Shown piece after piece: positions 47,209 through 58,573 of a DNA stretch of 64,000 nucleotides. A program made the translations under genes and the position numbers. Each line of letters opens with the position of its first letter. Position 1 is the first letter of the stretch. The stretch comes from Misgurnus anguillicaudatus. Taxonomy: Eukaryota; Chordata; Actinopteri; Cypriniformes; Cobitidae. A model generated the notes under the pieces. The model was not told the origin of the DNA. It saw only the letters and a program-made list of their open reading frames with translations, and did not search any database. The stretch spans positions 17,229,501 to 17,293,500 of the forward strand of contig NC_073342.2 in the NCBI RefSeq assembly GCF_027580225.2, in the 5' to 3' direction.

Positions 47209-48060
47209 TCATGCGCTCATGCACTTATTCTTGTTTTGGTAGCTGCCCACTGGTGCATTTAATAAAATAAGGAAGGAGCGAGGCGCGCTGTAGGCACGGT
47301 GCAAGGTGATAGCCTGATCTGCTTACTGTAAATACAGCGTTTAAAACTCCCTTCCATCACTACCAAACACCTCAACCGTCTTAAAGGACCACAGAACCTT
47401 GGAACAGTCGGTAGTTTCGTCTCCAACAAGAATGGCTGTTTATTTTGTTCTGCTTCATTACATGAGAATAATCACAACATTTTGCTTCATTGCCTCAAGT
47501 GTTGAAACCTCACCGGAAACAAAGGAAGCGCGCGTGTGTTTGTTTGTGCGAGCGTGCTGGGAGGTGTTGCTGGTCCAAGGGGGTGCTTTCTGAGCGGGAA
47601 TGTTTAGCCGATTCCCTCATCAGCAAGTCAAGTTTATCCATCTGGGTTGGCAGGTTTTTTCTCTTGTCCCTAATTTTCTTTTGTGCTCTGTCAGGGCCTC
47701 TCCGTGCGACACGCACACCTCTGTCTGGTGACCTGAAGTGTTTGTGTGAAGCACTCACCGGTGCTTTTAAACTGAGCGGGCTGCTGGTCGACCCAGGCAG
47801 AATTTCTGTGCAACCAAGCATGGTGGTAAAAACAAACACTGTTGAATTTATTCATCCATTACATCACTCATGTTACTCAGTTGTAATGGCAAGCACCGAT
47901 GTCATTCAGAATTGCATTATTTAGATTTTTTTACTTTTTTTGCATTTTATGAAAGAATTAGAATCAAAAAAAATTTATTGGTCATGTTGTTCTCAACCTG
48001 TATGAGTTTCATTTTTTATGTTGAAGACAAAAGAAGACATTTTGATAAATTATGGTAACT
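47209..48060. other. Repeat-poor unique sequence
   Basis: Contains a sense (47490-47924) and an antisense (47510-47839) open frame over the same bases. Neither has a known domain, and mutual overlap argues for chance in a GC-rich stretch. Confidence 0.35.
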
Positions 48061-48517
48061 CACAGTTGCAGTGTTGGGGGTAACGCATTACAACTAACGC
48101 GCATTACGTAATAATATTTTCTGAAGTAACGATTAAAGTAACGCATTACTTTATAAATGTACACATTGATATTTGAGTTACTTTTTTAAAAAAGTAATGT
48201 GAGTTACTTTTCAGTTTAATTAATTCATTTGAAAAAAAATAATACTGAATTAAACTGAACATATTTACGTAGAATTACGCACTCTGTGTGTCTGAGCGGG
48301 AACAGTTTGAGTCAGAAACTGACATTTTTGCGATCATAAAAAAACACCTGCAAGGCCTTAAACAGATCAAGCCTCAGCCAAGTAAGAAAAAGTAACTTAA
48401 AAGTAACGTAAGCAATACTTTCTATTATAAGTAACGCAATTAGTTACTTTTTTGGGGAGAAACTTAATATTGTAATGCATTACTTTAAAAGTAACTTTTC
48501 CCAACACTGCACAGTTG
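48061..48517. mobile_element. hAT-like MITE with perfect 8-bp duplication
   Basis: The element is 48069-48509 (441 bp). Ends CAGTGTTGGGGGTAACGC and, inverted, CAGTGTTGGGAAAAGTTAC; CACAGTTG on both sides (48061-48068 and 48510-48517). The interior is filled with AAAGTAACGCATTAC units. Partial relative at 31790-31925. Confidence 0.9.
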
Positions 48518-48813
48518 ACAGTACCCACTGTATTTGTTTATCCTACTATGGAAGTTAATGGGTACCGTCAACTGTGTGGTTACTTTTAATAAATGCTAAT
48601 ATAAATACCATGTGAATGGTGTGAATAAACCTTTTAATTTTTTTAAACATTTTTGCAATACATAATTTACTTATGTTTAACTTAACAGTCTTCTTCTCTG
48701 GATAATTTTGGGGGGGGGGCTGGGGGTGCCCCTGCTCCCTCTATTGACCAGCCGCCATTGAATTCAATATTGAAATATTTTGGTTTGAGAATATTCAGTA
48801 TTGTAAGAGTTAA
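48518..48813. other. AT-rich spacer
   Basis: Nothing recognised apart from a G9 run at 48711-48719 that may mark an assembly-sensitive site. Confidence 0.35.
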
Positions 48814-48990
48814 TATCCAGCCTGACCTCACAAAAATTTGTACGAGTTGGCAAATTTGTATTAATTTGTACGAAGTGAATCTTACAAAAACATACGATTA
48901 TAAAAACATCACGGGGGCAAAAGAAAAATCTAACAAAGTACGTGTACGAAAATGTACAAATGTGTTAGTTCGAATTAATGCGAATTAGCC
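48814..48990. repeat. Foldback-related repeat fragment
   Basis: CAGCCTGACCTCACAAAAAT resembles the foldback end AACCTGATCTCACGAA. GTACGAGTTGGCAAATTTG and GTACGAAAATGTACAAAT are internal words. No opposite end found. Confidence 0.5.
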
Positions 48991-49194
48991 ACCTCGTAAA
49001 ATACATCCGAGTTGCATTGTAAATCCCAGGATCCTGATATAATAAATGTGTACATTTAAAAGATTAAGAAAATTTATTTTTATTTTTTAATCTGTAAAAT
49101 TTATTTTTGTAATGCAAACGCTTGAATAACTACTAATATGTATAAGTTTTAGTAAGCAATATTAATAATTGAAGCAATTCTCTGCCAAGAGATT

Positions 49195-49453
49195 ATTTGA
49201 AGAGTTTCGTTGCAAAACGAGATAACTCCGTTTTTAACATTTTTGTCAAAACGTGTTTATTATTATGTTATCTTGTTATTATTTTGTTTTATGGTGCTAC
49301 TTAGCTGTATTTTTTAAATTATGAAGGTTTAAATCAAAACAAACCAACTGCAGTTGAATTGATATTAATTGGAATGCACAACCAAAAAAACGAGATTTCT
49401 GAAAATTAAAAAAACCCCGGAGTTATCTTGTTTTGCAACGAAACTCTTCATTT
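49195..49453. mobile_element. MITE with 32-bp inverted ends
   Basis: The element is 49199-49449 (251 bp). Ends GAAGAGTTTCGTTGCAAAAC and the inverse differ by one base over 32 bp. ATTT repeats directly on both sides (49195-49198 and 49450-49453), a possible 4-bp target duplication. Confidence 0.8.
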
Positions 49454-50860
49454 GTACATATCATGGTTGGTTAAATACAGACAAACCCCACCGTTGGACA
49501 TTTTCTAGTCTGTTCAAACCAACAGTTCAGCTTGTGCATATTTTACTCAACCTTCGCTCAGTCATTTCATTGATTGATTGTTGCGGATTATTCGCTAATC
49601 TGGCAACATTTCTATGCCTGCAGGCTGGAAAATCTTAAAAGAACCTTTACTGAAGCTCCTTAATCAAATTACTGATTGAATGATGCTGTTAAAAACCTGA
49701 TTACATGCGTGGTCTGAGCTGAATTAAAACACTTGAACAGTTCCAGGGTCCGTCAAACATTCACGACAGCCATGTTTGCGATATTATGTTAAATTGGTCG
49801 TAAATGCCTAGTTAGCGTTTCAAGAGAGAACTCTCTCAGCTTTTTACCCCTTTTTACCCAGTTCTCTCGTGGCAGCGGGTTTAGATAACTCAGACCAATT
49901 GTATTCGCTCTCAATGAGTAATCTCTCTTTTATTGAAGTATTAAGGGCCTATAATGGTTTCTAAGCTCTTGTGGGTGGCCGGTGGTGGTAGCATCTAAAG
50001 AGCTTCGCTGCTTCTCCTTTAGGTCTGGAAGATCTTCTTGGAAAGCCAGCAACTCTGAATGCGTCTGAATGCCATACCTCTCTCTGATTAAGTCCCCTGG
50101 CCTGGACCAGTCAAGCGTGAAAGATCAAATGTGCAAGAACAGAGGTGGGTCCATAGTGACGTGATAGTTATCTGTCTCACTCAATGCAAGGGGGCAAGAT
50201 AATGGGTCCACATGAAACAAGTGGGCAGCACTGACAACCACAGACCCAAATGATCCTCCCCAGACCGTGAAGGGACTTAAGCCCGGCCCTGTTTCACATA
50301 AGAATACTCGGTGGATAATTAGCATACTCCTCCTCCCTGCCTTTCACAGGCTGGCTGCTCTATCGGGTTGGCACCCCTTTGGTGTTTGGGTCTTCACCCT
50401 CAAATGACCGATTTGCCCCTGTGTTGACCTGACGGCCTTTTTAGCCGACCACTTGATTAAGAGACTTGGCCGCCCTGTCACTTTGCCACAGTTCATCTTC
50501 TGCTTGGCTGTGCTGATGTAGCTATATGTTTAGACCTCTTGATGAATAACAAAAGAAAAAATGATACACATGCTTGTTTGATAATGCCGTGAATATATCG
50601 GTCCAACTGCAAAACTTACAGAAAATTGCTTTTTCAGTTGGTATTGGTACATGTATTTTGCAGTATAAAACAATAGTGGCCAAATGTGATGTTCACCTTT
50701 AAACAATTGATATCTTTGCTCTTTATTCTAATATTTTATTAAAGATGCATTAAAAGTTATGTATGCATGCTGCATTAAAACTGGTGTAAAAACTGAAGCT
50801 TAGCATTGAGAAGAATATAAGGAGGCTTGGCAAATAAATTCCCAAAAAGTTTATACCCTA
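49454..50860. other. Repeat-poor island, candidate non-coding element
   Basis: 49780-50520 has no transposon ends and includes TAACTCAGACCAATTGTATTC, CTGATTAAGTCCCC and GGATAATTAGCATAC. No exon is supported; frames are at most 66-89 codons. Confidence 0.35.
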
Positions 50861-50871
50861 GGACAATAGAT

Positions 50872-51296
50872 GGGTTTCCATTTAAATTGAGCAAATTTAA
50901 ATAACGAATAAACTCCCATATATCGCAAAAAAGTTTTTACACTCGGATGAGGTGATTTCTCATGCAAATCGAAAAAGAAATGTATAACAAAACTCCATAT
51001 ACAGGTCACCTGACATGCGTTAAAGTCACATGATCATTCTTTAAAAATGGCACGGTATGTTTGATTGGAGGACAAAAAAGGTGTGTTCCACTTTAAGGCG
51101 TCACCAGAAACCGACTATCGCATGACATTAAAAAACGTAAAAAACGTAATTCTGGAGTAATTTAGATGTCGGTTTGTGCAGCACCTTATCTCGAGACAAC
51201 AAAATTCAGTTTTATTTGCATAACATTTGTTTATGGAAATGATGTCATTTCACAGCGGTTTGAAAATAATATTGCTTATTTAGAAAATAATAACGC
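50872..51296. repeat. GTTTCCAT-type element fragment
   Basis: GATGGGTTTCCATTTAAATTG, then AATAACGAATAAAC and ATATATCGCAAAAAAG resemble the element at 617-2288. The right end was not found. Confidence 0.5.
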
Positions 51297-51960
51297 TTAA
51301 AGGAAAACACCACCGTTTTTCAAAATTTTACTATGTTCTTCCCTCAACTTAGACAAATTAAAACATACTTATCTTTTTTCAATGCGTGCACTTAATCTTT
51401 GTACAGTGCGTCGTGAATGTGTTAGCATTTAGCCTAGCCCCATTCATTCCTTAGGATCCAAACATGGATCGATTTAGAAGTCACCAAACACCTCCATGCT
51501 TTCCCCACTTAAAGACTGTTACACGAGCAAGTATGGTGGCACAAAATATAATGTGGCGATTTTTTAAGCAGATAAAAAATGAGAACTATATTGTATTGGG
51601 GAAGAGCACTTAGTTTGCAGCACTTTGACCTCGGCGCGCAGTAACATCATCACTCCTGACTACTCCCCCTCTCGCTCATACTTCTGTCAATGTTACTGCA
51701 CCCGAGGTCGAAGTAATTCATCATATTATATAGATTTGTTTTTAGTGTTAAATATTGAGTTAAATATCACTCTTCAACTTGGCAGAATGCATATGAGGAA
51801 AGCGACACAGATGTTTTTTTACCTGTTTGAAGGGGTTCTAGTGGACCAATCACAGCGCTTGCGATCTGCATAGAATGGACACGTTGTTACATTTTTGTAG
51901 AGGTGCACGCCATGCTATTATTATTAATTCAGAGAGGATATTAAATATTTACAGTGGTCC
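51297..51960. repeat. TTAA-type element fragment plus shared dispersed segment
   Basis: TTAA at 51297 followed by AGGAAAACACCACCG is a left end of a TTAA family; no right end is seen. 51825-51950 (GGGGTTCTAGTGGACCAATC and on) repeats 30160-30260. Confidence 0.5.
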
Positions 51961-52081
51961 AGACCTCGGTGACGTCATAGCTGGTTTCAGCCATTCACAG
52001 CACCCCAATCTAAAAAATCTTCCCGCACCCTGTCTCCTTTTTTAAATGATTAATAATAAATGAACTTAGTTTATTAAATGT

Positions 52082-52616
52082 ATAATCACTAGGGATGTAA
52101 CGGTATTATACATTTCGTGGTATTGCGGTATCATATTTCCCCGGTACCACCATTGGTCACATGATTCGGTAAATGTTAGGTCTTCCGGGCAACACGTGTA
52201 GTTTTTTTCTGGCTAAGTGGAGTGAGTGGAGGGACGCGGGAACTACAATTCCCATAATCCCATCCGTGCCACTCTAATGCCTCTCTACAAGTGGAGTTAC
52301 AATGGCGGAAACAAAAGAAACGCTATTTTTAAATCTGATGTGTGGAAAAAGTTTGCGTTTGCTGTGACAAGAAACGAGAAAGGATTAAGTTAACTGAGTA
52401 TTACATTCGCAAGTCATAAGCGTGTTACAACAATATAAATAAGAGTAATAGTCAACTTGAAAAATTTTAATACTGAAATAAGACGGTCTTCATGATGTAT
52501 GCAGCCTACAAATGCGACATTCCTGTAAATGTTTCAATAATTACCGTACTGTGGGCATCATACCGAAATAACACCGTACCGTGAATTTTTGATACCGTTA
52601 CATCCCTAATAATCAC
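52082..52616. mobile_element. hAT-like MITE with perfect 8-bp duplication
   Basis: The element is 52090-52608 (519 bp). Ends TAGGGATGTAACGGTAT and the inverse ATACCGTTACATCCCTA without a mismatch. ATAATCAC flanks both sides (52082-52089 and 52609-52616). ACGGTA / TACCGT words repeat near both ends. Non-coding. Confidence 0.92.
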
Positions 52617-53320
52617 CATGTTAAAGCAGGTCAAATCAGGTCGTATTTCTTCTTTGATAAAACAAAATGTCTGTAAAGGTTTGAATCTAATAAGCAAAGT
52701 CATCTTGGTGGAGTTTCGTATAGTTGCTCTCTTTGGAATTGACTTGAAAGATACCATGACACAGCAACATGAGCTATTCGTACACCTGATTACTGAACTA
52801 AAAAAAGATGTTTAATCTCATTTCTAAAAGGCAAAAAATCTTTTCATGAGTGAGAGATAAAAAAGTTTCCATTTGACTAACTGATTGAACTGAACCTCTG
52901 GCAAAGGGAAATAATCCTCGATTGGGCCAATTAGCCTGAGCCTGGGTCACTGTCTATAGACAAGCTAACTGATTAAAGCTGACATCAGTCTAGTTCTCAC
53001 TACAGCGATGCCAGGTATGACGGGTCCGCTTCAAAGAGCCTCCAGACATCAGCAAAGCGGAGGATTGGAGGCCAACTTTGGTCGGGCCGCTAATCTCCCT
53101 GCCGCTAAAGTCCCGGCGCTCCACAGTACTCACACAAAACCAGCTTACAGTTGCACAATCAGGAGATATTAGAGCCTGAGTCATGCTAGATTCCTTTGAT
53201 TTTCGGACCGTCCGACTGAGAGGATGATCATATGTTTTTTGAGCGTGTTTGAATTTTGGGTGAATGTTTTTTTTTAGCCATTTGATCATGTTAAGTGATC
53301 AATCAAATTCCAATATCTAC
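52617..53320. other. Unique sequence
   Basis: 52900-53240 is repeat-free and of mixed composition. The antisense 99-codon frame (52990-53289) has no recognised domain. Confidence 0.35.
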
Positions 53321-53324
53321 ATTT

Positions 53325-53390
53325 GAGGTATGTGCACCCTTCTGGTACAAAGGTGTACTTTTTGAAAGGCTAGTGTCCCAATGACAGCTC
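53325..53390. repeat. Family P MITE fragment
   Basis: GAGGTATGTGCACC, CTGGTACAAAGGTGTAC and GTGTCCCAATGACAGC units only. Confidence 0.5.
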
Positions 53391-53890
53391 ATCAAGAATT
53401 ATAGCAACAAATAAAAGGCAGTTGATCCATTGGGTTACAAAGGAAAAATCGTGCAAGTGTTTGGGAAATATTGAAGTATTCTTTAAATTAACCTCATTGA
53501 GACTTATCACAAGAAATGATCTGACCTGACATGCTCTCCTCGAGTAGCAATGTAACCCAGAAATAACTTAAGCAGACAGAGAGACATACAGTTATTTGGC
53601 CGTGCAGGTACATTAGCCTGAGGCTAGAATTAACTTAAGTTTCAGTCACGACTGGTGAGCTATGTTGGATTACTTTCCTTTACCATCCTTCACACTGCGA
53701 ACTTGGCTCAAAATGCGAAACAGACATGTTATTAAATGTGCTTAAGCAGTCCTAGATTGAGACTAATGAAACCGTCAACGCTGACAGGGTGAGAATCTGG
53801 ACTACATGATTGGTTTCAAATTAGGTCGGCTTGATTTGGTCTGGAATTTACTCGATTCTTTCAAAATGTTGTTGTAATACTTTTCCTGTT
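53391..53890. other. Unique sequence
   Basis: Nothing recognised. Confidence 0.35.
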
Positions 53891-54432
53891 TTAAAGGTCC
53901 CATCCTTTCTGTGATTGTTAAGCTTTGTGTTTACAGTGCACAATATAACGTGTTAATGTTTCACGTGTAAAAAAAACTCATTATTTTTCACACAATTTAC
54001 TTATCTGTATAGCGCTCTTTTCACCGTCCTCAAAACGGTCTGATGTTTTCCTTGTTCTATGAAGTCTCTCCTTCAGAAATACATAACAAGTTCTGATTCT
54101 GTAGCTTGTTTAGTGTGTGGTGATTCGATTGCAGCTTAGCTTGCCGTTAGCTTAGCTTGCCGTTAGCTTAGCTGGCGACTGACGTATTCCTGTGGGGTGG
54201 GGTTTAGTCAAAAAACTGTTCTACTGACGTCATTAAAGCAGGAAGTAGAGGGCTGTAGTCCAAACCGGCCATTCGTTGTAGGCTTTGAAAGGCGAATTCT
54301 GTTAAAGAAAATATATCGCCTGGCAGTGAACTTTGAGCTTTGGCAATTTACAGGTATTAGTTATGCTATTATAGCAACATTACACACTAACTAGGGTTTA
54401 AAAAATGGGATCAGGAGGAACGTGACCTTTAA
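53891..54432. mobile_element. TTAA-flanked MITE
   Basis: TTAA at 53891-53894 and 54429-54432. Ends AGGTCCCATCC and, inverted, AGGTCACGTTCC. A short tandem GCTTAGCTTGCCGTTA array lies at 54136-54176. Non-coding. Confidence 0.7.
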
Positions 54433-54821
54433 ATTACATGAACTAGCAATCTAAGAAGTGTAAATAGATTTTTAATTGCGAATGCAATGCATATTATTAT
54501 GCTTACAGCCAAGTTGCTGGAGTCCAGGTCACCAGTTCAGGTCCTTGTCACCTGGAATAATGCTCTTCCCTGAGTTGTTTTGTCACTTCCTGACATGTCA
54601 TCTGTGCTCCTATTGGCTGCAATCTAACATGAAACACATTGGCATCAGCCTGCATGTGGTACAGCGAAGACAAATGCATAGATTAAGAAAGGAAAGGAGG
54701 GGATGGGGGACAACGATAAATTGAGAACACAAAAATTAGGACAATTGGGGAGTGGTGGGTGGGTTTGGAATTTGTCTCCAAAGTTTTATCCAACATGACT
54801 TGCAGTGCATTATAAGGTACA
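54433..54821. other. Unique sequence
   Basis: Nothing recognised; the 82-codon frame at 54476-54724 lacks domain features. Confidence 0.35.
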
Positions 54822-54895
54822 AGGCAATGCCTTTTTATCAGTATTTGTGTTCCCCGGGTTTGAAGCCATAACCTTTTGCACTGCTAACACTAAGT

Positions 54896-55815
54896 ATATG
54901 GGTGATTCTCACGAAACCATTGAAACACCACGGCACTAATGATTTTAGCTTTAAAATGTGTAATATAGTAACATTAAAAAGCATCAGAATTAACACAATA
55001 CTGTGTTCTACCTTGCACAATGTGTGATTTCAACATAAGAATTTATAATTGGAAATTTTATCTAATTTTCTGCTGAAATTCTCATTACCGCAATGTGTCC
55101 GGCTGTGTTTGAACATGCGTTATGTTGTAATTTAATCAAATTAACACAAAAATATTAAAAAAATAAATAAATTGATGTTTTGCTAGACTTTAGATGACAG
55201 AAAAAATATTTACTGAATATTCATGTATAATAATAATGAAGAAAAATTAGGCAAATGATGTGTCCATGCCTGATGTTCTCATCCTCCGCAACACTTTTTG
55301 AGAACAGTTTAAGCACACATACAGAATTTTAATAAAGTTTGATTTTGAGTGACCAAGCACATGGACCAGTTACTTCAAGATGGCTACCAGGTAAGATCAT
55401 TTTTTTACAGTTAATTTGAAATATTGTCTTGTCAGAATGCTTACACGACATTTTGATTATCATTACCGCAACAGATGCTTATTAAATGTTAATTTAATTA
55501 ATAGAAGCATAATACTTTGATTTTAAATGCAAATGCAGAATCTCCAAATTATGTTCTTTCAGGTTTGTCATGTCATTTTGAAAATATGTCAGTGTTGATG
55601 TTTTCTGACTGTTGCGGTAATGAGATTTTTTAGGACTAATTTTTTAAATTATGTTACAAAAAGTGTTAAATAAGTAAAAGTTTTTAAATTAATGTTCCCA
55701 TTTACTCCAGACTTTGTTTTTCAATGTCTGGTAGGAAAAAAAGTAAATTTAAGCAATTTTTACATTTTCATGCTTGACATTTTTAAAACCAAGTTTTCGA
55801 GAGAATCACCCACAT
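54896..55815. mobile_element. Element G copy 2, opposite orientation
   Basis: The element is 54900-55811 (912 bp), ends GGGTGATTCTCACGAAA and, slightly altered, GAGAGAATCACCC. The flanks are ATAT and ACAT. The duplicated block at 58571-59499 shows the unoccupied site (AAGTATATATAAG), which fixes the insertion point and supports a 4-bp duplication with one later mutation. Highly similar to copy 1 at 16376-17288. Confidence 0.88.
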
Positions 55816-55927
55816 ATAAGTTTTTTGCTGGAGGAATAAATTCATGAAAGAATAAATTATTTAAAATCATTCATAATGCATAGTTTTATATCAGTGGTTT
55901 TGTACCAAAATGTGGGGAGGGTTAATT

Positions 55928-56430
55928 GGTTAAAATCATAGACTGTAAAAAAAGATGGACGTAGTGTCCGTGACGTCACCCATAGGTTTCTGAAGATCGT
56001 TTTTGAAGCTTAAAGTAGGCGTTGCCGAAAATTTGTAAAGAGGCAGGGCGTGGGTAAAGCTGAGGTGGCTGGTTGCTGAAACCACGCCCGCCTAGCTCGA
56101 CTCTAGTGATGGCAGTGGCTGTTCAACCGTCACTCTAGTGGCCACGCCCTTAATTATGCAGAACTTTAAGGCTTAATATCATTTAAACGGATGATTTACA
56201 AAAAAATTCTCATGAAGGGCAAAATTACCTATACAGACCAAAAACACGTGTTGTACCGGGCTGTAAACATATTATTTTCTTCTGTAAAGTTAGCCATTTT
56301 AACATGGAGGTCTATGGGAATTGACTCCCTTTTGGAGCCTGCCTCTAGCGGCCAATTGATGAATTGCAGTTTGAATCACTTCCGTATTGGCTTCATCAGA
56401 GAGATCGGAAGGTTGCCCCTCGGTTAAAAT
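55928..56430. mobile_element. Element B copy 2, 9-bp duplication
   Basis: The element is 55937-56421 (485 bp), flanked by GGTTAAAAT on both sides (55928-55936 and 56422-56430). Begins CATAGACTGTAAAAAAAGAT and ends GAAGGTTGCCCCTC. The ends are not mutual inverted repeats. The interior CATGAAGGGCAAAATTA is shared with copies at 30337 and 58759. Confidence 0.75.
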
Positions 56431-56496
56431 ATATAAATTATGTTGGTTTTAAAATTGTACATTTTTAGATTTAAGGCAGAAAACAGACCTTTTCGC

Positions 56497-56720
56497 ATTT
56501 TATGCATTTGGCAGATGCTTTTAGCTTATGATGTTTCGCTTTTCGTTTTGGGTTTTGTTTTTCGCTTTTCGCTTTTCGTTTTGTTTTTAGTTTCATTTAT
56601 CGTTTCGTTTTGTTTTTATTTTTCGTTTTGTTTTTAGTTTTGTTTTGTTTTTCGTTTCGCTTTATTTTTCGTTTTGTTTTTAGTTTCGTTTTCAATTCGT
56701 TTTGGTTCGCTTTAATGTTG
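56497..56720 (+). repeat. CGTTTTG-rich tandem array, copy 1
   Basis: After TTATGCATTTGGCAGATGC (a dispersed repeat motif) comes about 190 bp of imperfect TTTCGTTTTG / TTTTTAGTTT units. One strand has only T, G and C with almost no A. It recurs at 59124-59370 as part of the segmental duplication, but the unit order differs, indicating array turnover after duplication. Confidence 0.8.
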
Positions 56721-56848
56721 TTAATATTATGTGACTTTAAAACGTTTTGTGGAATAGACAAATAAGCTTTGTGAAGCAAAAGTGGCTAAATATACTCCAA
56801 GCAACATAAGAACATGGAAACATTCAATAATGAAACAGTGCTGATGTT

Positions 56849-57690
56849 TACTCAAGTATTTGGCCACTTGAGCTGCACAGCCCGTGAAGGAATAGGCAAA
56901 CACTTAATTTTGTTTGTCCAGTGATTATATTAGCATTACAAACAGCAGTCGAAGTCTCTGTGTGCTCTCTGTTTATTTTAAACTGTTGAATAAAAACCTT
57001 ATAGTTTACTTATGGGCATTTAACCACAATCCCAGTTGAATTTATTGTTATTTGCATCACAGACAGCATCCGCCAGCCTCTTATCTGTATTCATAAGGTG
57101 GAATTTTGATCCGTGCCATAGCCAGTAGCCATTCCTGCTTTGTCTCCGCTGGCATTCGACTTAAAAATAACTTTCCCACAGTTCACGTCTCATCTAAAGC
57201 AGAGTCGATGGTGTTGTCCGGGCTGTTTTGTTGGACAGAAGCTTTGGGGTTTTGCTCAGGGGGTGTGGGCTGGCCCCTTTGGTGTGTGACTCAAATGTAA
57301 ATTCCAATTAGACAATCATCCATTAGTTTCATGTGAAGTCAGGTTTTTATTATTATTAATACTGTTATTTTATGTATTGATGTGTGATGTGGCACCATAC
57401 AGATCTTAAAAGACTGAAAGAAATCGAGTCAGTAATGTATAGTTATGCGTTTTTAGTGGAAAAAGGGGGCAGCTTCAGTACTGTGTGTTGCAGCTTCACT
57501 GAACAGTCGGCGTGACCATATGCATTTTAAACACATGTTGAATTGTGTGGAAGTAATGACAGTGTGTCTACACCAGGGTTAACACCATATCACATTTCAC
57601 AACAGGAGATAAGATGTCTGACTCGTTGTCTAAAAATAGATACTTTATTAATTCATTTTGAATTTTTTACCTGTGTAAAATATTAAAACT
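56849..57690. other. Unique sequence
   Basis: 57040-57300 is repeat-free and of mixed composition. No exon is recognised. Confidence 0.3.
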
Positions 57691-57700
57691 TAGGAAATTA

Positions 57701-57905
57701 CACTGAAAAAAATGATTCATTGAATTTGGTCGATTTTTTTGGGGTGGGTGGTTGCAGTCAATTTATTTAAGCTACATTTAAACAAAAAAGATTAGTAAAG
57801 TAAAATAAAATATAAAACTTTTGTTTAAATGTAGCTTAAATAAATTGATTGCAACCACTTACCTTAAAAAAATTGATTAAATTCAATGAATCATTTTTTT
57901 CAGTG
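57701..57905. mobile_element. Palindromic MITE, tandem copy 1
   Basis: CACTGAAAAAAATGATTCAT to the inverse ending TTTTTTTCAGTG. The arms of about 85 bp are nearly perfect (GTAGCTTAAATAAATTGATT mirrors AATCAATTTATTTAAGCTAC), separated by an AGATTAGTAAAGTAAAATAA core. Confidence 0.85.
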
Positions 57906-57973
57906 TAGGGGAAAGCATTTTTAAAAACATTTTATAACCTTTTTGCAATGAATTTACATTTCTATTGTATGTA

Positions 57974-58175
57974 CACTGAAAAAATGATTCATTGAATTTA
58001 CTCAATTTTTTAAGGTAAGTGGTTGCAATCAATTTATTTAAGCTACATTTAAACAAAAAAGATTAGTAAAGTAAAATAAAATATAAACTTTTGTTTAAAT
58101 GTAGCTTAAATAAATTGATTGCAACCACTTACCTTAAAAAATTGATTAAATTCAATGAATCATTTTTTTTCAGTG
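57974..58175. mobile_element. Palindromic MITE, tandem copy 2
   Basis: Same family and orientation as 57701-57905, separated from it by 68 bp. It has the more regular left arm (TAAGGTAAGTGGTTGCAATC), so copy 1 carries the mutated left arm (GGGGTGGGTGGTTGCAGTC). Confidence 0.85.
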
Positions 58176-58317
58176 AATTTCACCGCAAAAATACAGCTTT
58201 TTAATTGAATATTTTTTTCTGGGAAATGTTTTAACCTTAGTCGCTTGTTTAACCTTAAGTGAGTGCAATGGTAAAAAAAATAACGAGTTAACTTAACAAA
58301 TTTAGTTAAATAATTTT

Positions 58318-58573
58318 AACTTGTTTATAAGTTATGTCAACTATATATTAGTCAAAAACTTAAAATAGTAGGTTCAGTATGCGTATAGTCTAAAGTCAAA
58401 TTTTTGTAGCTATAATATAAAAATAATTTAATATTAAATACTGAATATAAATATTTATATTATATGAATTGTTTTTGTTACGTATAATATAAACAGGGGG
58501 TAAAAATAACCTCCTGTCTATTAAGAGCACATCGATGACTTTATAATAAGCTTTTTTGTATCTTCAGTGGAGG
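58318..58573 (+). repeat. Segmental duplication, block A
   Basis: Starts AACTTGTTTATAAGTTATG and ends CTTCAGTGGAGG. It is repeated almost exactly at 59503-59757. Between them lies block B'. Confidence 0.85.

Larger units (their letters stand above)
54822..56848 (+). repeat. Segmental duplication, block B (source-like copy)
   Basis: This block, minus the 912-bp element at 54900-55811 and 173 bp near 56010-56182, matches 58571-59499 nearly base for base. It starts AGGCAATGCCTTTTTATC and ends AACAGTGCTGATGTT. It includes element B copy 2 and the CGTTTTG-rich tract. Confidence 0.85.

Noticed and set aside
47490..47924. 144-codon plus frame overlapping a 109-codon minus frame
   Set aside because: Two long frames on opposite strands over the same GC-rich bases are expected by chance; neither shows a domain, and no splice-bounded homology was recognised.
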